A stretch of 64,000 nucleotides of DNA from Gordonia soli NBRC 108243 (GCF_000334455.1 NZ_BANX01000036.1:1-64000), one strand, 5' to 3'. Positions 1-8,949 are shown, counted from the stretch's first letter. A program made the numbers and translations. Notes: generated by a model not told the origin, from the letters alone.

Positions 1-71
1 TGCAACTTGTACATCAGATCAGTACCGATGTTGCCCGACCCGATGATCGCCGCAGTCAACTTCGCTCCCAC
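1..71 (-). CDS. hsaG: Acetaldehyde dehydrogenase (acylating) HsaG, N-terminal fragment
   Basis: Only the first 23 codons are in the window; the gene runs off the left edge. The reading starts at a GTG and continues with a classic dinucleotide-binding start (KLTAAIIGSGNIGTDLM). A perfect AGGAGG ribosome site at 77-82 lies 5 nt upstream, which fixes the start. In steroid degraders HsaG converts the aldehyde released by the aldolase HsaF to an acyl-CoA. It sits directly after hsaE with a 42-nt gap, as in the hsaE-hsaG-hsaF operon of M. tuberculosis. Other meta-cleavage pathways carry similar enzymes, so the steroid assignment leans on the neighbours. Confidence 0.8.
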   Translation of the reverse strand, partial: MGAKLTAAIIGSGNIGTDLMYKL

Positions 72-113
72 GGATGCCTCCTAAAGAAAACGTATTCCGA
101 ACAGTTGTGACGG

Positions 114-902
114 TCAGCTGAAGTCGAGCGTGACCGAGCCCAGGCCGACGAAATCGGCGACGAAATGATCACCCGCGGCGACATCGATCGCACGCGTCGC
201 GGTACCAGGCAGAATCACGTCGCCCTTGCGCAACCGAACACCGAACGACTCGACCTTGCGCGCCAACCACGACACCGCGTTGAGCGGATGACCCAACACC
301 GCCGACGAATTTCCCTTCGCCACGACCTCGCCGTTGCGGGTCAGCGTGGCGTCGATGTCACCGCAATCGATATCGGAGATCGGCACCCGCTGCTCACCCA
401 GAATCCAGCCACACGACGACGCGTTGTCAGCGATCGTGTCGCACAACGTGATCTTCCAATCCCGAATCCGCGAATCAATCAACTCGATCGAGGGCACCAC
501 CCACTCCACCGCCGCGATCACATCCTCATTCGTGCAGCCCTCGCCGGGCAGATCCGCACCCAGGATGAACCCGACCTCCACCTCCACCCGCGGAAAACAC
601 AACCGTGACCGGTCGATCGGGGTGGACTCGTGGTACCGCATCGTGTCGAGGAGGTGCCCGTAGTCCGGCTCGTCGACGCCCATCATCTTCTGCATCGCCA
701 CCGACGCCAGACCCACCTTGTGACCAGCCACCCGCGCACCCGCGTCCAGACGCTTGCGGATGTTGATCAGCTGGATCTCGTAGGCGTCGACCACGTCCAG
801 GTCGGGATGGGTGTCCGACGGACGGTCGACAGCCACCGCCGACTCCTCCGCCCGCCACAGATCGGCGGCGATCTGCGCACGTGTCGCATCGTCGACAGCC
901 AT
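114..902 (-). CDS. hsaE: 2-hydroxypenta-2,4-dienoate hydratase HsaE
   Basis: The 262-residue protein belongs to the fumarylacetoacetase-like hydratase family, which adds water to 2-hydroxypentadienoate-type products of ring cleavage. The metal-binding acids are visible as a PRVEVEVGF segment (Glu about 107 and 109) and PSIELIDSRI (Glu about 140), followed by the DN-ASS-GWILG block and the late GxVILPGTAT block. Length is normal for the family. It heads the hsaE-hsaG operon and is divergent from kstD, the same arrangement as Rv3536c/Rv3537. The shared promoter region carries KstR-type palindromes, so expression is probably steroid-inducible. A hydratase of another aromatic pathway would look alike; the kstD neighbour argues for HsaE. 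Confidence 0.85.
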   Translation of the reverse strand: MAVDDATRAQIAADLWRAEESAVAVDRPSDTHPDLDVVDAYEIQLINIRKRLDAGARVAGHKVGLASVAMQKMMGVDEPDYGHLLDTMRYHESTPIDRSRLCFPRVEVEVGFILGADLPGEGCTNEDVIAAVEWVVPSIELIDSRIRDWKITLCDTIADNASSCGWILGEQRVPISDIDCGDIDATLTRNGEVVAKGNSSAVLGHPLNAVSWLARKVESFGVRLRKGDVILPGTATRAIDVAAGDHFVADFVGLGSVTLDFS

Positions 903-924
903 GAGTCACCCTTCGTCCGGAGTG

Positions 925-955
925 CTGAACGGGTTCCAGTTTAGAACATGTTCTC
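925..955. promoter_or_regulatory. Two adjacent KstR-type operator sequences upstream of hsaE
   Basis: The KstR consensus is TNNAACNNGTTNNA. TAGAACATGTTCTC at 942-955 matches all but the last base. CTGAACGGGTTCCA at 925-938 also differs at one outer base. Their centres are 17 bp apart and both lie upstream of hsaE (start 902). The stronger site is 942-955; the other may be a secondary half-strength site or chance. Confidence 0.7.
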
Positions 956-1035
956 GTTTTGCGGGAACGCCCTCAGAATCCACGCACCTGGGCAGGTCGG
1001 AGACGCCGCCGGCGGATGTGGTGGCGACGCCATTC

Positions 1036-1049
1036 TGCAACGTGTTCTA
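1036..1049. promoter_or_regulatory. KstR operator upstream of kstD
   Basis: TGCAACGTGTTCTA fits TNNAACNNGTTNNA at every fixed position. It lies 40 bp before the chosen kstD start at 1089. This is one reason to reject the longer upstream reading of kstD, which would run through the operator. Confidence 0.8.
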
Positions 1050-1088
1050 ATTCAGGGAAGCACGAGCAGCGGAACGAAGGGACCTTCC

Positions 1089-2828
1089 ATGGCCGGCGCC
1101 GACCAACCCAGCACAGGCGAACAGACTCCAGGCGCGACCCCGGAGACCTACGATGTGATCGTCGTCGGAGCCGGCGGTGCCGGGATGAGTGCTGCGATCA
1201 CCGCGGCAGCGAAGGGGCTCTCCACGGTCCTCATCGAGAAGTCGCCCTACTGGGGTGGCTCGACCTCCCGCTCGGGCGGCGGCGTGTGGATCCCGAACAA
1301 CACCGTGCTCGAGCGCGACAAGGTGGTCGACGATCGCGAGACCGCCCGCCGCTACGTCCACTCGATCATCGGCGAGCACGCACCCGCCGAGCGGATCGAC
1401 GCCTACATCGATCGCGGTCCCGAGGCCCTGGCCTTCCTCCTCGACCACGCACCCCTCGACCTCGAGTGGGTGAAGAACTACTCCGACTACTACCCGGAAG
1501 CGCCGGGTGGTCGCATCGGTGGACGTTCGGTCGAACCACGTCCGTTCGATGCGGCGCAGCTCGGCGACGATCTCAAGACCCTGCACCCGCAATACACCAA
1601 GGCTCCGCTGAACATGGTTGTGTTGCAGTCGGACTACCGCTGGCTCAACACCGGACTCCGCCACTGGCGCGGGCCGCTGCGGATGGCGAAGGTCGGCGGT
1701 CGGTTCTTCTGGGCGCGTTCCCGCGGCAAGAAGCTCATCGCGATGGGCGCCGCACTCACCGCCGAACTCCTCCTCGGCCTCCGTCGGGCGGGTGTCCCCC
1801 TGAGATTGAACACCGCGCTCACCGACCTCATCACCGAGAACGGGCGAGTCGTCGGCGTGACCGCGGAGTCCGAGGGACACAGCTTCCCGATCTACGCACG
1901 ACACGGCGTGATCCTGGCGTCCGGCGGGTTCGAACACAACGCGGAGATGCGTCGCAAGTACCAGCGTGAGCCGATCGGTTCGGACTGGACGACCGGCGCG
2001 CCGAGCAACACCGGCGACGGCATCAACGCCGGTCTCAAGATCGGCGCCTCCGTCGCCCTGATGGACGACGCCTGGTGGGGGCCGACCATCCCACTCCCCC
2101 GCGGCCCGTGGTTCGCGTTATCGGAGCGTTCCGTCCCGGGCACCTTCATCGTCAACGAACGCGGCCAACGGTTCATGAACGAGTCACTGCCCTACGTCGA
2201 GGCCGTCCATCAGATGTACGGCGGACAGTTCGGTCAGGGCGAAGGTCCCGGCGAGAACGTCCCGTCGTGGCTGATCATGGACCAGCGGTGTCGCAACCGC
2301 TATCTGTTCGCAGGCATCAACGCCCGACAGCCGTTGCCCAAGAAGTGGTTCGACTCCGGGGTCGTGGTGAAGGCGAGCACCATCCGCGACCTCGCCAACA
2401 AGATCGGGGTGTCCGCGGATGCACTCGAGTCGACCACCAGACGGTTCAACGGGTTCGCCCGATCGGGCACGGACGAGGACTTCCACCGCGGCGACAGTGG
2501 TTACGACCACTACTACGGCGACATCACCAACAAGCCGAACCCCAGTCTCGGTGCTGTCGACAAGGCGCCGTTCTACGCGGTCAAGATGGTGCCGGGCGAC
2601 CTGGGCACCAAGGGCGGCATCGAGACCGACGCAGCGGGTCGCGCGCTGCGCGCCGACGGCTCGGTGATCGAAGGCCTCTACGCCGCGGGCAACACCAGCG
2701 CGCCCGTCATGGGTCACACCTACGCCGGCCCCGGCGCGACCATCGGTCCGGCGCTCGTGTTCGGCTACCTCGCCGCCCTCGACATCGCCGACCACGCGAC
2801 TGCGGCCACCGAGACGGCAGGAGCCTGA
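1089..2828 (+). CDS. kstD: 3-ketosteroid-delta1-dehydrogenase
   Basis: This FAD enzyme removes two hydrogens from ring A of 3-oxo-4-ene steroids, a step that leads to opening of ring B. The 579-residue product has the FAD-binding YDVIVVGAGGAG at residues 21-32 followed by the GGSTSRSGGGVW block. Near the C-terminus HTYAGPGATIG (Tyr545, Gly549) matches the Tyr487/Gly491 pair known from the Rhodococcus enzyme. The frame is open from 948, but the ATG at 1089 has an AAGGGA ribosome site and lies after the KstR box at 1036-1049, so I use it. The next gene (2832) follows after 3 nt. Distantly related flavoproteins such as fumarate reductase-like KstDs exist, but the active-site motif is convincing. 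Confidence 0.92.
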   Translation: MAGADQPSTGEQTPGATPETYDVIVVGAGGAGMSAAITAAAKGLSTVLIEKSPYWGGSTSRSGGGVWIPNNTVLERDKVVDDRETARRYVHSIIGEHAPAERIDAYIDRGPEALAFLLDHAPLDLEWVKNYSDYYPEAPGGRIGGRSVEPRPFDAAQLGDDLKTLHPQYTKAPLNMVVLQSDYRWLNTGLRHWRGPLRMAKVGGRFFWARSRGKKLIAMGAALTAELLLGLRRAGVPLRLNTALTDLITENGRVVGVTAESEGHSFPIYARHGVILASGGFEHNAEMRRKYQREPIGSDWTTGAPSNTGDGINAGLKIGASVALMDDAWWGPTIPLPRGPWFALSERSVPGTFIVNERGQRFMNESLPYVEAVHQMYGGQFGQGEGPGENVPSWLIMDQRCRNRYLFAGINARQPLPKKWFDSGVVVKASTIRDLANKIGVSADALESTTRRFNGFARSGTDEDFHRGDSGYDHYYGDITNKPNPSLGAVDKAPFYAVKMVPGDLGTKGGIETDAAGRALRADGSVIEGLYAAGNTSAPVMGHTYAGPGATIGPALVFGYLAALDIADHATAATETAGA

Positions 2829-2831
2829 ACC

Positions 2832-3695
2832 GTGCCGATCGATCCCACCGTGGCCGTCGGCGCAGAACTGCCCGAGGTCAGCTTCAGCTGGTCGCCCTCC
2901 GACGTGGCGCTCTACCACCTGGCGGTCGGAGCGGCCGCCGATCCGTTGGACGCCGGCGGTCTCGCCTACGTCGATGACGTCACGCCGAAGGTCCTCCCGA
3001 CCTTCGCCACCGTCGCTGCCACCTTCCACGCGACCGAGGCGCCGAAAGTCTCCTTCCCCGGTGTCGACATCGATCTGGCCAAGGTCGTACACGGCAGTCA
3101 GCAGGTCACCGCCCACCGCCCATTGCCCCCGGAAGGCAAGGCCACCACGCGAACCCGCATCGTCGAGGTGCAGGACAAGGGCTCGGCGGCGGTGATCATC
3201 CAGGAGGGCGTGACGGTCGACGACGCAGGCGAACCCCTGTGGACGACACGGTCCTCGATCTTCGCCAAGGGCGAGGGCGGTTTCGGTGGCGAGCGCGGTT
3301 CCTCGGCCAGGGTGGACTACCCCGAGCGCGCACCCGACCATCGCTTGAGCGTCCCCACCCTGCCGCAGCAGGCCCTGCTGTACCGACTCTGCGGAGACCG
3401 CAACCCGCTCCACTCCGACCCTGCGTTCGCCGAGAGCGCCGGCTTCCCACGCCCGATCCTGCACGGTCTGTGCACCTACGGCACCGTGTGCCGGGCTGTG
3501 ACGGATTCGGTGTTGGGTGGCGACGTGGCCGCGGTCGGCGACTTCTCGGCGACCTTCGCCGGTGTGGTGTTCCCCGGCGAGACCGTGGACGTGCAGGTCT
3601 GGGAGGTCGACGACCGGCTCGTGATCAGAGCGACTGTCGCCGACCGCGACGGGGCCCCGGCGCTGGGCAACGTCGTGTGCGCACCGCCACGCTGA
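2832..3695 (+). CDS. MaoC-family enoyl-CoA hydratase, Hsd4B-like
   Basis: The 287-residue protein is a double hot-dog MaoC dehydratase. The catalytic hydratase-2 motif is seen as YRLCGDRNPLHSDP near residue 180-195 and is followed by PRPILHGLCTYG. It starts at GTG 3 nt after kstD and is surely co-transcribed. In M. tuberculosis the gene next to kstD (Rv3538) encodes the same kind of protein, associated with steroid or bile-acid side-chain beta-oxidation. The exact acyl-CoA substrate cannot be read from the sequence. Confidence 0.82.
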   Translation: MPIDPTVAVGAELPEVSFSWSPSDVALYHLAVGAAADPLDAGGLAYVDDVTPKVLPTFATVAATFHATEAPKVSFPGVDIDLAKVVHGSQQVTAHRPLPPEGKATTRTRIVEVQDKGSAAVIIQEGVTVDDAGEPLWTTRSSIFAKGEGGFGGERGSSARVDYPERAPDHRLSVPTLPQQALLYRLCGDRNPLHSDPAFAESAGFPRPILHGLCTYGTVCRAVTDSVLGGDVAAVGDFSATFAGVVFPGETVDVQVWEVDDRLVIRATVADRDGAPALGNVVCAPPR

Positions 3696-3795
3696 CCCAT
3701 CGGCCGTGGCCGGCGACGGGACAGTAGTCTCGACGCCGACCGATACCGTCCGTGTCCGCCGGCCGAGAAGTGCCGGCACGCATCGAGGAGATCCG

Positions 3796-4227
3796 ATGAG
3801 CGATTCGCTGCAGTCCCTGCTCGCCGACAAGCGTCCCGCCGTGGTCGACGACCTCGTCAAGGTCATCGACGCAGAGGTGGCCGATCAGAAGGGTCTCTCC
3901 GGCGCAGCCGTGAAGGCCGGGTACGCGACCGTGCAGAAGGTACGCCCGGGAGTCGTCGCGAAGGCCACCGACCAGTTGCTGCCCGACTTCATCGGTGCGC
4001 TGCAATCGTTCTGGGACACCAAGCCTGCCGGCGGGGCGTTCGGCGATCACCTCGCCGCGAACTCCGAGGCCGCAGCCGAGGCCCTGCTGACCATCACCGA
4101 CGATCAGGTCGCCTCGGCCAAGCCGGCGCTGGCCAAGGCCTACAACGGGTTGCGAGGCAAGGCCAAAGAGAACGTGATCGCCGCACTGCCGCGTGTCGGC
4201 GCAGCGATCGAGAAGAACGCGAGCTGA
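3796..4227 (+). CDS. Conserved actinobacterial protein, DUF6918-like
   Basis: The protein has 143 residues, starts at ATG with a GAGGAGATCC ribosome site just upstream, and is mostly alpha-helical with alanine- and lysine-rich segments. It has no signal peptide or membrane helix. It resembles the uncharacterised family I remember as DUF6918, which is common in Mycobacteriales; I cannot give a function. It sits 100 nt after the kstD-hydratase operon and ends just before a strong hairpin at 4237-4266. The in-frame opening back to 3706 lacks a ribosome site and is ignored. Confidence 0.8.
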   Translation: MSDSLQSLLADKRPAVVDDLVKVIDAEVADQKGLSGAAVKAGYATVQKVRPGVVAKATDQLLPDFIGALQSFWDTKPAGGAFGDHLAANSEAAAEALLTITDDQVASAKPALAKAYNGLRGKAKENVIAALPRVGAAIEKNAS

Positions 4228-4236
4228 GATCCGCTC

Positions 4237-4266
4237 CTCGCGAGGGTCTCTCCGGGCCCTCGCGAG
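4237..4266. terminator. Hairpin shared by two convergent genes
   Basis: CTCGCGAGGG and CCCTCGCGAG form a perfect 10-bp stem with a 10-nt loop. There is no T run. It sits between the stop of the 143-residue gene (4227) and the stop of the small membrane ORF on the other strand (4272), so it can end transcription from both sides. Confidence 0.7.
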
Positions 4267-4271
4267 GTGTC

Positions 4272-4412
4272 TCAGGCCGCCGAGGTGACGATGACGACGA
4301 GTCCGACGACCACCGCCACGAGGGCGGCGAGCATCGACAGCACGCGCCAGACCCGCATGCGGGTCGAGGAATAGTCGGTGACCTGTGAAGATGCGACCGG
4401 GGGTGAGGCCAT
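4272..4412 (-). CDS. 46-residue single-helix membrane protein
   Basis: This short ORF starts at ATG with GTGGGAGATC directly upstream as a ribosome site. Its product has a polar N-terminus (MASPPVASSQVTDYSS), a basic stretch (RMRVWR) and one hydrophobic helix of about 22 residues rich in Leu, Val and Ala, ending VTSAA. That pattern suggests a small inner-membrane protein with the N-terminus inside. It fills a space that would otherwise be empty, and the hairpin at 4237-4266 follows its stop. I know no family for it. Coding is supported by the ribosome site and the clean membrane pattern, not by homology. Confidence 0.6.
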   Translation of the reverse strand: MASPPVASSQVTDYSSTRMRVWRVLSMLAALVAVVVGLVVIVTSAA

Positions 4413-4622
4413 GATCTCCCACTTTCAGTTGTCCGGAGGGTCGCAGACGGGGGCAGTCGACGGTCTCCGGGTGAGTTACTGCAGTGACCAATGTGTCACA
4501 AGTTACATTGCGAGTCTCGCAATACGGACCGCGTGTCGCGATCTCGATGATGCACCATCGACTTTCGGTGTCGAGCCCCGGTCCCGGCGAACCGGCCGGG
4601 AAGGGTGGAGATCGGTGCGGCG

Positions 4623-6413
4623 ATGAGCGACGATGCCTCCATGGGAGATACAGAGGCCGGCGGATCCGCGACCGGATCACCGACCGTCGACGAGCCTGCT
4701 GCGGGCAGCCGACGCTTCTCCGTCGACCTCCGATCGGCCTGGCTGATCCTGGTCTCCTGCCTGGCCGTGAGCATCGTCGTCGCAGCGATGGCCGCGCTGA
4801 ACACAGCACTTCCCGACATCGCGATCGCGACCGGTGCCGACTCCGGCCAGATGACCTGGATCATCGACGGTTACACACTGGCGCTGGCGGCCTGTCTGCT
4901 CCCTGCGGGAGCGATCGGAGATCGGTTCGGGCGCCGGGGGATCCTGATCCTCGGCCTGGTCCTGTTCGCCGTCGCGTCCCTGGTGGCGATCTGGGTGAAC
5001 GGACCGACCGAACTCATCGCCACCCGCTGCCTCGCCGGTGTGGCAGCTGCGCTGATCATGCCCGCGACACTGTCGTTGATCACGTCGGGCGTACCGCCGT
5101 CGCAACGTCCCGTCGCGATCAGCATCTGGGCCGCGATCGTCGGTGCAGGCGCCATCGCAGGGTTCTTCGTCACCGGTCTGCTCCTCGAGTTCTTCACCTG
5201 GCGTTCGGTCTTCATCACCTTCGCCGCGTCGGCGGCCGGGATGACGTTGCTGTGCCTGACGATCGGCACATCGAAGGACCGCGATCCCGACCGCTTCGAC
5301 TTCGCCGGCTCGGCGACCTCCGTGCTCGGTATCACCGGCATCGTGTTCGGGCTCCTCGAGGCACCACACCGTGGTTGGGCCGACCCACTGATCCTGGTCG
5401 GCCTGATCGGCGGTGTCCTGCTGCTGGCGGCCTTCTGCCTCATAGAACTGAAGCAGTCACACAAACTGCTCGACGTGCGTCTGTTCGCCAATCGCGCCTT
5501 CGCGGCCGGATCGCTGTCGGTCGGACTGCAGTTCTTCGCATCGTTCGGCGCGTTCTTCCTGTGCCTGCAGATGCTGCAGTTGGTGTTCGGTTACTCACCA
5601 CTGAAATCCGCTGCCGCACTGACCCCGATGGTCGCCGGCGTGGTCCTGTTCGGGCTCCTGGGCAACTGGTTGGCGGTGCGACTGCACTCGCTGCGATTCG
5701 TCCTCGCCGGCGGCATCCTGATCGCCGGGATCGGCGTGCTGCTGCTCGGCATCGTCGACATGGACAAGAACTACTGGACGTTCGCGTGGGTGCTGGCCAT
5801 CTGCGCATCGGGGATCGGTATCGCGACCGCGCCGTCGACGACCGCGATCATGTCGAACACGCCGACCGACAACCTCGGGGTCGGGTCCGCAGTCAACGAC
5901 ACCGCGCGCGAGATCGGCGCCGCGATCGGGATCGCGTTGGCGGGCAGCGTGATGGCGGCCGGTTACTCGCATCGGATCGGGCCCACCGCGCAGCTGGCCC
6001 ACGATCAGCTGGCCGCCGCGGGGCAGCAGCGGATCGCGGCCGGAGACACCCTGGGTGGCCAGGCCATGCTCGCCCAGGCCGATCAGGCCGCGGACACCAT
6101 CGGGCGTTCACTCGCCGAGGCGACCGCGGTGGCCGAGCGCCTGGCCGGTCAGGCCGCGCCCCTCGCGGCACGGATCCGCGAGGGCGCCGAGCAGGCGTTC
6201 CTGACGCCGATGGGCCAGGCCTGCATCATCCTGGGCATCGTGCTGATCGTCGGTGCCGCGTTCCTGTTGTGGCTGGCCCCCAATCGTGTGACACCGATCG
6301 ACTCCGAGGCCGCCACGGGCGGTTCTGCCGGTGCCGACGGACCGGCCGGCGGCAGCGATCCCGAGGCGCGCGACGATGTCTCGGACCGGGCCGTCGTGCC
6401 CGGCACGGAGTGA
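4623..6413 (+). CDS. MFS drug-efflux transporter, DHA2 (EmrB/QacA) type
   Basis: The product of about 596 residues has about 14 hydrophobic segments. The MFS signature after helix 2 is seen as GAIGDRFGRRG, and helix 1 carries LNTALPDIAIATG, typical of the 14-helix DHA2 group. A long loop of about 90 residues (HDQLAAAGQQRI to GAEQAFLTPMG) lies before the last helix, which is often seen in actinobacterial members. The substrate is unknown. Start is uncertain: GTG at 4605 and ATG at 4623 are both possible; GGTGGAG lies at a fair distance before 4623. The next permease gene begins 22 nt after the stop, so the two are probably co-transcribed. Confidence 0.88.
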   Translation: MSDDASMGDTEAGGSATGSPTVDEPAAGSRRFSVDLRSAWLILVSCLAVSIVVAAMAALNTALPDIAIATGADSGQMTWIIDGYTLALAACLLPAGAIGDRFGRRGILILGLVLFAVASLVAIWVNGPTELIATRCLAGVAAALIMPATLSLITSGVPPSQRPVAISIWAAIVGAGAIAGFFVTGLLLEFFTWRSVFITFAASAAGMTLLCLTIGTSKDRDPDRFDFAGSATSVLGITGIVFGLLEAPHRGWADPLILVGLIGGVLLLAAFCLIELKQSHKLLDVRLFANRAFAAGSLSVGLQFFASFGAFFLCLQMLQLVFGYSPLKSAAALTPMVAGVVLFGLLGNWLAVRLHSLRFVLAGGILIAGIGVLLLGIVDMDKNYWTFAWVLAICASGIGIATAPSTTAIMSNTPTDNLGVGSAVNDTAREIGAAIGIALAGSVMAAGYSHRIGPTAQLAHDQLAAAGQQRIAAGDTLGGQAMLAQADQAADTIGRSLAEATAVAERLAGQAAPLAARIREGAEQAFLTPMGQACIILGIVLIVGAAFLLWLAPNRVTPIDSEAATGGSAGADGPAGGSDPEARDDVSDRAVVPGTE

Positions 6414-6435
6414 CGACCTCCGTCCGGACGTCCGC

Positions 6436-7728
6436 ATGATCTCGCCGGACGGCATCGTCGGCGCAGTCGTGTCCCTTGCTCTGCTCGCGGCGGTCCTCGT
6501 CGTCACGATGGCCGGCGTCACCGTGGCCGGCCGACGCATCCCTCCGGCGACGGTCGCGGTGCCCGCCGCGGCCCTCGTCGGTCTCTTCGGCCTGGCCGAC
6601 TGGACGTCGATCCGCGACGAACTGGCGTTCATCGGCCCGACCATCGGATTCCTTGCGGCGATGCTCGTCGTCGCCGACATCTGTGCGCGCCGCGGCGTCT
6701 TCGCGTGGGTGGGCGGGATCATCGCGCGCGGCAGTCGCGGATCCCCGAACCGACTGCTGCAGATCGTCTTCGTCGTCGCCGCTGCGACCACCGCGGTCCT
6801 CAGTCTGGACGCGACGATCGTCCTGCTGACCCCGGTGGCGGTGCTGACCGCCCGACGCATCGGCGCACGCATCGCGCCGACCGCGCACGCCACCGCCCAC
6901 CTCGCCAACAGCGCTTCGACATTGCTGCCGGTGTCGAACCTCACCAATCTGCTCGCCTTCGGCGCGACCGGACTGACGTTCCTCGGTTTCGCCCAGGTGA
7001 TGGCCGCACCGTTCGTGGTCGCCATCGTGGTCGAATACCTGCTGTTCCGTTGGTTCTTCGCCGATCAGCTGTCGGCACCCCCCAGCGGCGAGACACCTCG
7101 ACCGCCCGATGACGAGTCCCGATCCGAGCCGTCGGCCCCCTGGTTCGAACTCGGTGTCCTCTCCGCGCTCCTGATCGGCTTCGTGGTGGCCGAGCCCCTG
7201 CACATCCCCCTGGCCGTGGTGGCGACGATCGGCGCGGTCGTCCTCGCTCTCCCGTACCTGTTCCGCACACCGCGTGAGGCCGCGGTGCGGATGGTGCGCG
7301 CCACCGACCCGCTGTTCCTCGCGTTCGTCGCCGCACTGGGCGCGATCATCCTCCCCGTCCGGGAAGGCCCACTCGGGTCGGCGATCGCCGGTCTCATCCC
7401 GGACGGTCAGGGCCTGCCCGCGCTCCTCGCGGTGGCAGTGCTGGCCGCGTTGCTGGCCAATGTGGTCAACAACCTGCCCGCCACGCTGCTGCTGGTCCCG
7501 CTGACCGTGCACCAGCCCGCTCTGGTGCTCGCGGTCCTGCTCGGCGTCAACATCGGCCCCAACCTCGGCTACTTCGGCTCCCTCGCCACTCTTCTCTGGC
7601 GCGAGGTCCTGCATCGCGACAGTGCGTCGGCTCCGCCCCGGACCTACCTGCGGCTGGGCTTGGTGACGGTGCCACCGACCCTGCTGGCGTCCGTGGTCGC
7701 TCTGTGGCTGGCATTGCGTCTGACCTGA
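6436..7728 (+). CDS. ArsB/SLC13-type ion permease
   Basis: The 430-residue protein has about 11 hydrophobic helices and the two repeated Asn/Ser-rich motifs of the ArsB/NhaD/SLC13 superfamily: HLANSASTLLPVSNLTNLL near residue 155-175 and LLANVVNNLPATLLLVPL near residue 340. A DATIVLLTPV segment matches the re-entrant region of arsenite and anion permeases. It could export arsenite or move dicarboxylate or another anion; no ars regulator or reductase gene is nearby, so arsenic is not supported. ATG 6436 was chosen because the first helix starts soon after it. No clear ribosome site is visible, which suggests coupling to the MFS gene 22 nt upstream. Confidence 0.8.
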   Translation: MISPDGIVGAVVSLALLAAVLVVTMAGVTVAGRRIPPATVAVPAAALVGLFGLADWTSIRDELAFIGPTIGFLAAMLVVADICARRGVFAWVGGIIARGSRGSPNRLLQIVFVVAAATTAVLSLDATIVLLTPVAVLTARRIGARIAPTAHATAHLANSASTLLPVSNLTNLLAFGATGLTFLGFAQVMAAPFVVAIVVEYLLFRWFFADQLSAPPSGETPRPPDDESRSEPSAPWFELGVLSALLIGFVVAEPLHIPLAVVATIGAVVLALPYLFRTPREAAVRMVRATDPLFLAFVAALGAIILPVREGPLGSAIAGLIPDGQGLPALLAVAVLAALLANVVNNLPATLLLVPLTVHQPALVLAVLLGVNIGPNLGYFGSLATLLWREVLHRDSASAPPRTYLRLGLVTVPPTLLASVVALWLALRLT

Positions 7729-7905
7729 TCAGGACTTTCACGGGGTTTGGTCACGATCAGGTCACACTCACCGGCGCAGGTCTCGGATCGGTCTGGATGA
7801 CCGGCCACGGATGCATGGATCGCGATACGTCGGCACAGTGGAGAGCGGGGGTTCGCCCCGCGACAGAGCGCCGTGGTGCGACGCGAACCCCGGAAGAGGA
7901 ATGCA

Positions 7906-8949
7906 ATGACGACCGTCAACGCATACATCGCGACGGGAGCCGACGAGCCGCTCACCGCGACAACCATCGATCGCCGTGAGCTCGGCCCCAAGGACGTGCG
8001 GATCGACATCGCGTACGCGGGCATCTGCCACTCGGACATCCACACCGCCCGCGACGAATGGGGCGGGACCACCTACCCGGTGGTGCCGGGCCACGAGATC
8101 GCCGGCACGGTCGCGGAGGTCGGCTCCGAGGTCACCCTGCACAAGGTCGGCGACCGGGTCGGCGTCGGCTGCTTCGTCGACTCGTGCGGCAAATGCGGTC
8201 CCTGCAAGAACGGGGATGAGCAGTACTGCGTCAAAGGCGTTGTACAGACCTACAACTCAGAGACCTACGAGGGTGAGTTCACCCACGGTGGCTACTCACA
8301 GCAGATCGTCGTCACCGAGAAGTTCGTCCTGCGCATCCCGGACGGAATCGCCTTGGACGTCGCTGCCCCTCTCCTCTGCGCAGGAATCACGCTGTATGCG
8401 CCGCTGACCCACTGGAAGGCCGGTCCGGGCAAGAAGGTGGCGATCATCGGCATGGGCGGACTCGGTCACGTCGGCGTGAAGATCGCCCACGCACTCGGAG
8501 CCGAGGTCACCGTCCTCAGCCAGTCGCTGAGCAAGGAGGACGACGGCAAGAGGTTCGGCGCCGACCGCTATTTCGCGACCAAGGACGATGCGACCTTCGA
8601 CGAACTCCAGAACGAGTTCGACCTGATCGTCAACACGGTCTCGGTCAACCTCGACCTGGACCGGTTCCTGTCGCTGCTCGCGGTCGACGGCACTCTCGTC
8701 GAGCTGGGGGTGCCCGCCAATCCGCTGGAGGCGAGGGCGTTCTCACTGTTGACGAACCGACGCTCACTGGCCGGATCGATGGTCGGCGGCATCCAACTCA
8801 CCCAGGAGATGCTCGACTTCTGCGCCGAGCACGAGATCGGAGCCGAGATCGAGACGATCGACGCCGCTCAGATCAACGAGGCATACGACCGCGTGGTGGA
8901 CAGCGACGTGCGGTATCGCTTCGTGATCGACACGGCCACCCTGGGCTGA
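7906..8949 (+). CDS. Zinc-dependent NAD(P) alcohol dehydrogenase
   Basis: The 347-residue medium-chain dehydrogenase shows the catalytic zinc motif GICHSDIH, the GHEIAGTV block, four structural-zinc cysteines (CGKCGPCKNGDEQYC) and the nucleotide-binding GMGGLGHVGVKIAHALG. The pattern fits the cinnamyl-alcohol dehydrogenase/AdhC subgroup, which usually prefers NADPH and reduces aldehydes. An AGAGGA ribosome site precedes ATG 7906. It stands alone between the permease and the convergent CoA ligase. A role in steroid side-chain metabolism is possible from position only. Confidence 0.88.
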   Translation: MTTVNAYIATGADEPLTATTIDRRELGPKDVRIDIAYAGICHSDIHTARDEWGGTTYPVVPGHEIAGTVAEVGSEVTLHKVGDRVGVGCFVDSCGKCGPCKNGDEQYCVKGVVQTYNSETYEGEFTHGGYSQQIVVTEKFVLRIPDGIALDVAAPLLCAGITLYAPLTHWKAGPGKKVAIIGMGGLGHVGVKIAHALGAEVTVLSQSLSKEDDGKRFGADRYFATKDDATFDELQNEFDLIVNTVSVNLDLDRFLSLLAVDGTLVELGVPANPLEARAFSLLTNRRSLAGSMVGGIQLTQEMLDFCAEHEIGAEIETIDAAQINEAYDRVVDSDVRYRFVIDTATLG

